A DNA stretch of 20,275 nucleotides, from assembly GCA_015487435.1 (NCBI GenBank), contig WFPU01000096.1, positions 1 to 20,275 on the forward strand. The letters run 5' to 3'. The notes beneath the pieces were generated by a model. The model searched no databases and was not told the origin of the DNA. It worked only from the letters and a program-made list of their open reading frames with translations. The position numbers and the translations under genes are program-made. This DNA is from Sulfurimonas sp. (GTDB lineage: Bacteria; Campylobacterota; Campylobacteria; Campylobacterales; Sulfurimonadaceae). Positions 13,437-20,275 of this stretch are shown here, in pieces; within the stretch, counting starts at the first letter, position 1, and each line of letters starts with the position of its first letter.

Positions 13437-16136
13437 TCACTTTCCTTGACGATGAGTAATCATTTTTTCAATAGCAACAACAATATAAATGATAAATCCA
13501 ACTGCAAAAATGTATAACCAATCATTTAACCCTATCGGTGCTGTGTGAAACAATTTATTCATAATAGGTAGATATGTAAGTGCAATTGAAGCACCTAACA
13601 TAGCAGAAATACCACCCCAAATCCACATATTGCTAAATAATCCCAATTTAAATATAGAAAAACGCAAGGAGCGAGCATTAAGCAGATAAAAAGACTCGCC
13701 AACTGCAAAAACATTAACAGCTACAGTGCGAGCCTCCTCTAAAGTAGCTCCACGATGAAGTGCTAATTCAAACAAACCAAAAGAGCCGCCAAGCAGCATA
13801 AGCCCAACTAAGAAGATACGAAAAATAAGCCTTGTATTTAGTATTGCCATTGAGGGTAAACGGGGTGGTTTCTCCATAAGTCCAGGCTCGCGTGGTTCAA
13901 ATGCCAAAGTTAATCCTAAAAATACAGCAGCAGTCATATTAATCCATAGTGCTTGAACTGGAAGTATTGGCAATGTTTGACCCGCTAAAATTGCAACCAT
14001 TATAACTAGACCCTCTCCAAGATTGGTCGCTAATATAAAACTAAGAAATTTTATAATATTATCTAATACAGAACGCCCCTCTTCAACTGCTGCTTCTATC
14101 GAAGTAAAATTATCATCAAGCAATACCATATCCGCAGCTTCTTTAGCGACTTCGGTACCTGTTATTCCCATAGCTATACCAATGTCTGCTTTACGAACAG
14201 CTGGTGCATCATTCACCCCATCTCCAGTCATAGCAACAATTTCACCACTTGCTTGAAGTGCTTTTACTATACGCAATTTTTGCTTTGGTGTTACTCTTGC
14301 AAAAACTGATTCCCTGTTTACAATTTGAATTAGATCACTATCACTAAGAGATTCAAGTTTTTTTCCTGTAATTGCAACATCTTTTTTACCTTTTACAGAT
14401 ATTTGATATAAACCCATTTGTTGAGCAATTGAAGCAGCTGTTATAGCGTGGTCTCCAGTAATCATTTTTACTGCTATTCCAGCATTTTTACAAACTGAAA
14501 TGGAACGAATTGCTTCTTCTCTTGGTGGATCTATCATCCCTTGTAAACCAATAAATTCTAATCTACTAGAAACATAATCATGGTCAATTTTTTGTATATT
14601 TTCATCTGTAATAAGTCTGGCAAAGGCTAATACTCTCAATCCCTTTTTTGCCATTATCTCTAGTTCAGCTTCAATATCTACATTTTTAATTGATATTGGA
14701 TTACCGTTTGTATCTAAAAAAGTATGACAACGCTCTAACACACTCTCTACAGAACCCTTTAGATAAATTATATGTTTCTTTGTAGTTTTATTAAAATGAA
14801 GAGTTGCCATATATTGATATTGTGATTCAAAAGGGATGGTGTCTTCTCTTGGCATCTCTTTATTAAGTAAATCAAAATCTATCTCTGCTTTTTTAGCCGA
14901 AACAAGTAATGCTCCCTCTGTAGGATCTCCCTCTATTATCCATGTTTTATCACTATATTTGAGCATAGAATCATTACATAAAAAACCAGACTTTAATAAC
15001 TCTAAAAGAGCTGGTTTTGTATCAATATCAAACCTTTGATTTAGTTGTTGAATTTCCCCCTTTGGACTATATCCAATTCCACTTATTTCAAACTTTTCAT
15101 CTCCACACCAAAGCATCTGTACTGTCATCTCATTGCGAGTTAAAGTTCCTGTTTTGTCTGAACATATAACTGTAGTGCTTCCTAATGTCTCCACTGCGGG
15201 AAGGTGACGAATAATAGTATTTCGTTTAGCCATTCTTGAGACACCTATTGCTAAAATAATTGTCATAACAGCAGGAAGCCCTTCTGGTATCATAGCAACA
15301 GATAAAGCAACAGATGCCATAAAAAGACTCTCCCATGTATTGCCATATAGAAGACCCACAACAAATGTTATAGTAGCTAATGCAAGAATTATCAATAATA
15401 AAATATGACTAAATTTTGCTATCTTTCGCGTTAAAGGAGTTGTAAGAACTTCTGTGTCACTAAGCAGTTTTGAGAGATTACCAATTTCTGTATTATCGCC
15501 TGTCTCAACAACAATTCCAATACCTGTACCATATGTAACCAATGTAGACGAGTAAAGCATATTAGTGCGATCGGCAAGAGTAGTATCAATTGGTAGTTTA
15601 GAACTTAACTTAGAAACAGGAAGAGACTCTCCAGTCAAAGCAGATTCATCAATTTGGAGCTCATGAGAATTAAGAAGCCGCATATCAGCAGGCACTTTAT
15701 CGCCCGACTGTAATAGCACAATATCGCCTACTACTAGCTCTTTTGCATCTACAATTTGCTTTTCTCTTGACCTTAAAACTGTACTTGTGGTTAAAAGAGC
15801 CTTAGAGAGAGCGGCCAATGCACTAAGAGCTTTGCCCTCTTGTGTAAATCCTATAATTGCGTTAAGCATAACTACACCAAAAATTACACCGGCATCTACA
15901 AAACCGCCCAAGTATAATTTTACAACAATTGCTACGAGTAATATATAAACTAAAGCTTGATGAAACTGAAGTAAAAAACGAGCTAACGGACCTTTAGTTT
16001 TTTTAGCAGTTAAAGCATTTGCACCATATTTTTGATATCTTTTATCTACTTCACTCTTTTCAAGTCCACTCTCTAAATTTGAAGTAAAAATTTTAATTAC
16101 TTCTGTTTCACTTTTATTGTGCCAATCTTTATACAT
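13437..16136 (-). CDS. P2-type cation-transporting P-type ATPase
   Basis: The 899-residue membrane protein has every core P-type ATPase motif: TGES in the actuator domain (168-171), PEGLP in transmembrane helix 4 (284-288), DKTGT with phosphorylated D327, KGS near 460, TGD at 560-562, and GDGVND at 638-643. An N-terminal cation-ATPase domain and six C-terminal helices make it a P2-type pump. Compared with the SERCA calcium pump, the TM5 ligand positions are present (N705, E708 in TNLGE). In TM6 only N733 of the N-x2-TD motif remains; the Thr and Asp positions are Ala736 and Ala737. The transported ion is therefore uncertain. ATG at 16136 has a strong AGGAGG. It lies downstream of a universal-stress gene on the same strand, with both inside a repeat-bracketed segment. 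Confidence 0.92.
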   Translation of the reverse strand: MYKDWHNKSETEVIKIFTSNLESGLEKSEVDKRYQKYGANALTAKKTKGPLARFLLQFHQALVYILLVAIVVKLYLGGFVDAGVIFGVVMLNAIIGFTQEGKALSALAALSKALLTTSTVLRSREKQIVDAKELVVGDIVLLQSGDKVPADMRLLNSHELQIDESALTGESLPVSKLSSKLPIDTTLADRTNMLYSSTLVTYGTGIGIVVETGDNTEIGNLSKLLSDTEVLTTPLTRKIAKFSHILLLIILALATITFVVGLLYGNTWESLFMASVALSVAMIPEGLPAVMTIILAIGVSRMAKRNTIIRHLPAVETLGSTTVICSDKTGTLTRNEMTVQMLWCGDEKFEISGIGYSPKGEIQQLNQRFDIDTKPALLELLKSGFLCNDSMLKYSDKTWIIEGDPTEGALLVSAKKAEIDFDLLNKEMPREDTIPFESQYQYMATLHFNKTTKKHIIYLKGSVESVLERCHTFLDTNGNPISIKNVDIEAELEIMAKKGLRVLAFARLITDENIQKIDHDYVSSRLEFIGLQGMIDPPREEAIRSISVCKNAGIAVKMITGDHAITAASIAQQMGLYQISVKGKKDVAITGKKLESLSDSDLIQIVNRESVFARVTPKQKLRIVKALQASGEIVAMTGDGVNDAPAVRKADIGIAMGITGTEVAKEAADMVLLDDNFTSIEAAVEEGRSVLDNIIKFLSFILATNLGEGLVIMVAILAGQTLPILPVQALWINMTAAVFLGLTLAFEPREPGLMEKPPRLPSMAILNTRLIFRIFLVGLMLLGGSFGLFELALHRGATLEEARTVAVNVFAVGESFYLLNARSLRFSIFKLGLFSNMWIWGGISAMLGASIALTYLPIMNKLFHTAPIGLNDWLYIFAVGFIIYIVVAIEKMITHRQGK

Positions 16137-16178
16137 ATCTACTCCTCCTTCGCTCTGTATTGAATATTTTCATTATTT

Positions 16179-16274
16179 TCAACTTTGCATATACTCAACT
16201 AGAGGCTTAAATTCATTGGGCTGTAGCTGCTTATATTGCTACTTAAAAGGATTTGTTTTAACTTTATGGTTCAC
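16179..16274 (-). pseudogene. Short amber-interrupted reading frame between usp and the ATPase gene
   Basis: One base after the usp stop, a GTG at 16274 opens a frame of 31 codons ending TGA at 16179-16181, with a single TAG at codon 12. The part after the TAG (QYKQLQPNEFKPLVEYMQS) looks protein-like in composition. It might be the remnant of a small gene or chance. No family was recognised. Confidence 0.15.
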
Positions 16275-16275
16275 T

Positions 16276-17397
16276 TTATTTCCAAAAATCTGTTCGTTTT
16301 TCTTGATATTTTCCTTCTTTGATTTTTTGTTTTATTTCATTAAATTTTTCCTCTAGTATTAGAGCCAAGCTTTGTGCAACTTTTTGATCTTCCACTTCTG
16401 GAATATTCCAATTAGAAATTTTTAAATGCTCTTCAAAAAGAGATTCAAAGTCACTCTGAATCTCATCTTTTCTACTCTGCAAATCTTGTTCTAAAGCAGA
16501 AGTTTTATCCCCCTTTTTTTCACTTGAATTATTATTTAATTTTAAAGGAACATAGACAAGTGTATCAATAGTGGATCTCTGCAGTAGATAGGTTGCTGTT
16601 GAACCAAAAATAAATGAGTTTAAATTATTTACCCCTTTAGAGCCTAACACAAGTAAATCTGCATCATCTTTTTCAATACATTTCACAAGATCTTCGTTAA
16701 TAGACCTATCATAACCTATTAGTTCTACTTCACTATCTCCTAAATCTTGAAGAAATTTATCAAAATCTATTTTTGCACTTTTTAAAAGTTCTTTTTTGTA
16801 GCTATTTTTTTCTTCAGCAGTAATCTTATGATTTAATGCTTCTAGCTCATAAAGAGACTCAAAAGCACTTATATATTTTTTTGATGCTTTATTAAATAGT
16901 TTATTTGCAAACAAAATGCTCTCTTTTGAATACTCTGAAAGATTTGTAGGTAGTAGCAGTTTTTTGTAACTACCAAGTACCTCATTTTTTACGACAAGGA
17001 CTGGGATATTTGTTTTTTGAATCAATTTTAATGCGGTTGAGCCAAAATACTTATTTGTAATATTATTTTTCTCATTAATTCCAATAATAAGCATATCAGC
17101 TTTAATTTCTTTTGCTTTATCACCTATCAAAGAGGTAGGCGAGCCAGACTCTATAGATAGAAAAAAATCTATCTTAGCATCTTTGTTAAGAGCTTCTATT
17201 TGTTGTGTTATACCTCTTTTAAACTCATCTTCGTCTATTGAATCAACAAAAAACGGCGCTAAAAATGATGATTCAATAACATGTATTATATAAAGCTGTG
17301 CATTTTTTTCTTTTGCTATAGAGATACCTCTTTTTAATGCCTCTTTTGACATTATTGACTTATCAATAGCAACTAATATATTGCTAATATTTCTCAT
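16276..17397 (-). CDS. Tandem universal stress protein (two Usp domains) with charged C-terminal tail
   Basis: The 373-residue protein has two Usp domains, about 1-137 and 144-287. The first opens with ILVAIDKS; its ATP-binding motif is degenerate (G106-I-N-E109, then nine residues, G119-S120), because the second Gly is Glu. The second domain has the intact pattern G252-S-K-G255, nine residues, G265-S266. So domain 2 probably binds ATP and domain 1 may not. Residues 288-373 form an extra Lys/Glu-rich tail with coiled-coil character. Usp proteins act in the cytoplasm in stress survival, energy limitation or as adaptors to transporters. ATG at 17397 has AGGAG six bases upstream. It lies 139 bases upstream of the cation ATPase gene and is probably co-transcribed with it, which suggests a regulatory link. 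Confidence 0.88.
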   Translation of the reverse strand: MRNISNILVAIDKSIMSKEALKRGISIAKEKNAQLYIIHVIESSFLAPFFVDSIDEDEFKRGITQQIEALNKDAKIDFFLSIESGSPTSLIGDKAKEIKADMLIIGINEKNNITNKYFGSTALKLIQKTNIPVLVVKNEVLGSYKKLLLPTNLSEYSKESILFANKLFNKASKKYISAFESLYELEALNHKITAEEKNSYKKELLKSAKIDFDKFLQDLGDSEVELIGYDRSINEDLVKCIEKDDADLLVLGSKGVNNLNSFIFGSTATYLLQRSTIDTLVYVPLKLNNNSSEKKGDKTSALEQDLQSRKDEIQSDFESLFEEHLKISNWNIPEVEDQKVAQSLALILEEKFNEIKQKIKEGKYQEKRTDFWK

Positions 17398-17503
17398 AAT
17401 TTTCTCCTGCTATCATAATTTTTAATTTTATCATATTTTTGGTATATATTAGCTATATCCATAAAGCTAAAAACGAGTGAAAAATTATTTTCATTTTTAT
17501 AAA

Positions 17504-17614
17504 TGAACTCTCTGATAAATTAGCTATTAGATTCTGGATCAAGTCCAGAATGACGTAACTATCGTCATTCCAAGCTTGACTTGGAATCTAACTTATAATT
17601 AATCAGAGATTTCA
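17504..17614. repeat. 111-bp palindromic repeat, copy B
   Basis: Same length and orientation as copy A. The first 52 bases (17504-17555) match 13217-13268 with one mismatch. The core is 17528-17590. Hairpin 1 has stem ATTCTGGA, loop TCAAG; hairpin 2 has stem ATTCCAAG, loop CTTGA, both perfectly paired. It lies in the gap between divergent usp and ispA, ending 43 bases before the ispA ATG, so it separates their promoters. The rest of this gap shows only AT-rich sequence. Confidence 0.88.
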
Positions 17615-17657
17615 AATATTTAATACGTATTTAACTACAAAAATAATAGAATTGCAT

Positions 17658-18506
17658 ATGCAAAAATTTGAAGCTTTTTTAATAGATAACTTGCCAACAT
17701 CAAAATCTATTCACCCAACATACGAAAAGGCACTTCAAGAGATGCTTATAGCTGGAGGAAAAAGATTTCGTCCAGCACTTTTGCTTGGTGTAGTTGGGGC
17801 ATATAATACACTTATGCTTGAAGGAGCAAGATATGCTGCTTATGCAGTTGAGTTATTGCATACTTATTCTCTTATTCATGATGACCTACCTGCAATGGAT
17901 GATTCTCCACTTCGTCGTGGTAAGCCAACATTGCATATAGTTTATGATGAAGTAACAGCTATACTTGTTGGAGATGCACTAAATACTTACTCTTTTGAAG
18001 TTTTAAGTAATGCCCCTTTTTCAGATTACACGAGAGTTCAGCTTATAAGAGAACTAGCTACAAACGGTGGACTTAATGGTATGGTTTTAGGTCAAGCGAT
18101 TGATTGTTATTTTGAAAATAAACCACTGCCTATTAAAGATGTAAAAATTTTACATACAAATAAAACAGCGAAACTTATAGCTGCTTCACTTAAGATGGGT
18201 GCTATTATTGTTGGTCGTGAAGAGCTTGGTAAAAAGTTATATGATTTTGGTATTAAACTTGGTCTTTTATTTCAAATTCAAGATGATATTTTAGATGTAA
18301 CACAAAGTACTGAAGAAGCTGGTAAGCTTACAGGAAATGATGAAGATAAAAATAGTTTTGTTACTTTGATAGGCTTAGATGAGAGTATTAAAGAAGCAAA
18401 TACTTTAGCGGATGAACTCGAAGAAGAGTTGAATAGTTTTGATGAGAATTTAAAAAATGAACTCTTGCCACTACTTACAAAATATATAAATAGACATAGT
18501 AATTAG
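17658..18506 (+). CDS. ispA: Polyprenyl diphosphate synthase, FPP/GGPP type (IspA)
   Basis: The 282-residue prenyltransferase joins isopentenyl diphosphate to allylic diphosphates to make C15-C20 chains for quinones and the undecaprenyl carrier. The first Asp-rich motif is DDLPAMD (D75-D81), followed by PLRRGKPTLH. The second is DDILD (D209-D213) in FQIQDDILD. GGKRFRP (33-39) binds the homoallylic substrate. A TTG two codons upstream (17652) is a possible start, but the ATG at 17658 gives the normal MQKFEAFL opening and is preferred; the ribosome-binding site is weak in both cases. It follows repeat copy B, and its TAG stop is the first three bases of repeat copy C. Chain length (C15 or C20) cannot be fixed by eye. 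Confidence 0.9.
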   Translation: MQKFEAFLIDNLPTSKSIHPTYEKALQEMLIAGGKRFRPALLLGVVGAYNTLMLEGARYAAYAVELLHTYSLIHDDLPAMDDSPLRRGKPTLHIVYDEVTAILVGDALNTYSFEVLSNAPFSDYTRVQLIRELATNGGLNGMVLGQAIDCYFENKPLPIKDVKILHTNKTAKLIAASLKMGAIIVGREELGKKLYDFGIKLGLLFQIQDDILDVTQSTEEAGKLTGNDEDKNSFVTLIGLDESIKEANTLADELEEELNSFDENLKNELLPLLTKYINRHSN

Positions 18507-18570
18507 ATCCTAAATCAAGTTTAGGATGACAACTATTATGCTTGTCATTCTGAACTTGATTCAGAATCTA
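18504..18570. repeat. Short palindromic repeat, copy C (core only)
   Basis: This 67-bp copy has the two-hairpin core of copies A and B without the outer inverted arms. Hairpin 1 has stem ATCCTAAA, loop TCAAG (18507-18527). Hairpin 2 has stem ATTCTGAA, loop CTTGA (18547-18567). Both stems are perfect 8-bp helices. The element begins with TAG, which is the ispA stop codon, and ends 26 bases before the tkt start. Confidence 0.85.
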
Positions 18571-18596
18571 ATAAATAAATTTTAAAAGGTAATAAA

Positions 18597-20275
18597 ATGA
18601 GTAATCAAATGCGTCAAAAAATGGCAGATAGTATAAGATTTTTAGCAGCAGATATGGTTCAAGCTGCAAACTCTGGTCACCCAGGTGCACCAATGGGACT
18701 TGCAGATATAGCTGTAGTTTTGAGTGAACATTTAAATCACAATCCTAAAAACCCTGAATGGTTAAATAGAGATAGATTAGTTTTTTCAGGTGGTCATGCT
18801 ACAGGTCTTATATATTCACTTTATTACCTTTGGGGATATGGATTAGAAATTGATGATTTAAAAAACTTTCGCCAACTAGACTCTAAGACTCCAGGGCATC
18901 CAGAATATGGTCACACAAAAGGTATAGAGATTACTACCGGTCCACTTGGTCAAGGTGTTGCAAATGCTGTTGGTTTTTCTATGGCTTCAAAATTTGTTGG
19001 TGCACAAGTTAATTCTGAAACAGCAAAATTAATTGATCATAATGTTTATTGTTTATGTGGTGATGGCGATTTAGAAGAGGGTATCTCTTATGAAGCTTGC
19101 TCAATCGCAGGACATAATAAACTTGATAACTTGATTCTTATCTATGATTCAAACCGTATCACTATTGAGGGATTTACTGATTTAAGTATCTCAGAAGATA
19201 TTACTAAGCGTTTTGAATCTCAGGGTTGGGATGTGCTAGAGTGTGATGGTCATAATTTTGATGAGATTGACACTTGTTTAACAACTGCAAAAGCAAATAA
19301 AAAGCCAACTATTATCATCGCAAATACTATCATTGCAAAAGGTGCTGGTAAATTAGAGGGTTCTCATCACTCTCATGGAGCACCACTTGGTGATGAAATT
19401 ATTGCAGAAGCTAAAAAAGCTGCTGGATTTGATGCAAGTAAAACTTTTCATGTAGATGAAGATGTAATGGTTAGATTTAGATGTGCTATAGAAGATGGTG
19501 ATTTGTTAGAGCGTGAATGGATTCACTCTCAAAAAACTCTTCCATTAATGGAGCAAAATGAGGCTCTTGATGCACTACAAAATCCAGATTTTTCTCGCAT
19601 TAATTACCCAACATTTGAAAAAGCTGAAGCTACTCGTAGTACAAACGGAAAAATCATGAATGCTATAGCTCGCGGAATTCCAAGTTTCTTAGGTGGGAGT
19701 GCAGATTTAAGTCCATCAAATAAAACAAATTTAAACGATATGGGAGTTTATCCAAAAGGCAGAAATATATACTTTGGTATTCGTGAGCATGCGATGGCAT
19801 CAATTGTAAATGCTATGGCTCTTTACGGTCCACTTATGCCTTTTTCAGCAACATTTTTTGTATTCTCAGACTATCTAAAACCAGCAGCAAGAATTGCAGC
19901 ATTAACTGGAATTCAGCAGTTCTTTATTTGGACTCACGATTCTATTGGTGTAGGCGAAGATGGTCCAACTCACCAACCAATTGAACATTTGTCACAATTT
20001 CGTGCACTTCCTAACTTTTATGTTTGGCGTCCAGCAGATGGTGCAGAAAATGTAGAAGCTTGGAAAACAGCACTTAGTATGAGTAAATCGCCATCAGCAT
20101 TTGTCTGTTCACGCCAAAACCTTTCAGTTCTTCCACGCTCAGTATTTGGCACAGTCGCTCAAGGTGGTTATCTACTATCATCTGATGAAAATGCAGTTAT
20201 AACAATTATGGCATCTGGAAGTGAAGTAGAACTTGCTTTAAAAGTAAAAGAATCATTAAACGCTATAGATGTACC
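18597..20275 (+). CDS. tkt: Transketolase (3' end outside window)
   Basis: The frame is open from ATG 18597 to the last base, giving 559 full codons of a protein usually about 640-670 long. The thiamine diphosphate/metal motif is G155-D-G with N186 (CGDGDLEEG ... YDSNRITIEG). The N-terminal substrate His is in ANSGHPGAPMG, and TTGPLGQGVANAVGFSMA is typical. The pyrimidine domain has GGSADLSPSNKTNL, FGIREHAMASI and HDSIGVGEDGPTHQPIEHL. It moves two-carbon units between sugar phosphates in the pentose phosphate pathway. AAAAGG precedes the ATG. It follows ispA in the same direction, separated only by repeat copy C, so the two may share a transcript. Confidence 0.97.
   Translation, partial: MSNQMRQKMADSIRFLAADMVQAANSGHPGAPMGLADIAVVLSEHLNHNPKNPEWLNRDRLVFSGGHATGLIYSLYYLWGYGLEIDDLKNFRQLDSKTPGHPEYGHTKGIEITTGPLGQGVANAVGFSMASKFVGAQVNSETAKLIDHNVYCLCGDGDLEEGISYEACSIAGHNKLDNLILIYDSNRITIEGFTDLSISEDITKRFESQGWDVLECDGHNFDEIDTCLTTAKANKKPTIIIANTIIAKGAGKLEGSHHSHGAPLGDEIIAEAKKAAGFDASKTFHVDEDVMVRFRCAIEDGDLLEREWIHSQKTLPLMEQNEALDALQNPDFSRINYPTFEKAEATRSTNGKIMNAIARGIPSFLGGSADLSPSNKTNLNDMGVYPKGRNIYFGIREHAMASIVNAMALYGPLMPFSATFFVFSDYLKPAARIAALTGIQQFFIWTHDSIGVGEDGPTHQPIEHLSQFRALPNFYVWRPADGAENVEAWKTALSMSKSPSAFVCSRQNLSVLPRSVFGTVAQGGYLLSSDENAVITIMASGSEVELALKVKESLNAIDV

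Noticed and set aside
14023..14256. Plus-strand ORFs opposite the ATPase gene (also 14836-15039)
   Set aside because: They are antisense shadows of conserved P-type ATPase motifs, with Ser-rich unstructured translations.
16117..16356. Plus-strand ORF across the ATPase/usp gap
   Set aside because: It overlaps the starts and ends of two real minus-strand genes, is Phe/Leu/Cys-rich noise and has no start signal.

Overview
The window looks like chromosomal DNA of a free-living member of the Campylobacterota, most like Sulfurimonas and its relatives. It is strongly AT-rich, its genes use A/T-ending codons, and it carries the end of the ribosomal alpha operon (rpmJ-rpsM-rpsK-rpsD-rpoA-rplQ) with proteins of the type seen in that phylum. 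The genus is inferred from protein character, not from any search.

Layout. Positions 1-678 hold the end of an OmpR-type response regulator. On the minus strand, 664-3582 is an anaerobic (class III) ribonucleotide reductase operon: a 701-residue NrdD that lacks its C-terminal glycyl-radical region, a 50-codon ORF (1328-1480) that encodes that region separately, and the radical-SAM activase NrdG. A 320-base divergent control region (3583-3902) separates it from the alpha operon (3903-6798), which ends in a long hairpin. Next come an unusual aldo/keto-reductase family protein (6882-8012), then nfu, a TPR-like protein gene and murE (8086-10250), and a convergent outer-membrane barrel gene (10264-10854).

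From 11059 a tightly packed plus-strand run encodes a thioredoxin-like [2Fe-2S] ferredoxin, PanD, a 28-codon micro-ORF joined to its neighbours by TAATG and TAGTG overlaps, YbaB/EbfC and an exported PDZ protein. The plus-strand housekeeping run resumes at 17658 with ispA and tkt (cut by the window end). Between the PDZ gene and ispA sit two minus-strand genes, a P2-type cation ATPase and a tandem universal-stress protein. This pair is bracketed by two 111-bp copies of a palindromic repeat in the same orientation, so it looks inserted. A third, shorter copy lies between ispA and tkt.

The strongest points for a second look are: (1) the split class III reductase, in which the radical-bearing glycine is on its own small protein with its own strong ribosome-binding site; (2) the two-hairpin repeat family, whose stems differ in sequence yet all pair perfectly, with invariant and mutually complementary loops; (3) the repeat-bracketed ATPase/Usp cassette; and (4) an aldo/keto reductase whose catalytic His is Glu. 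No tRNA, rRNA, CRISPR array or transposase gene was seen.
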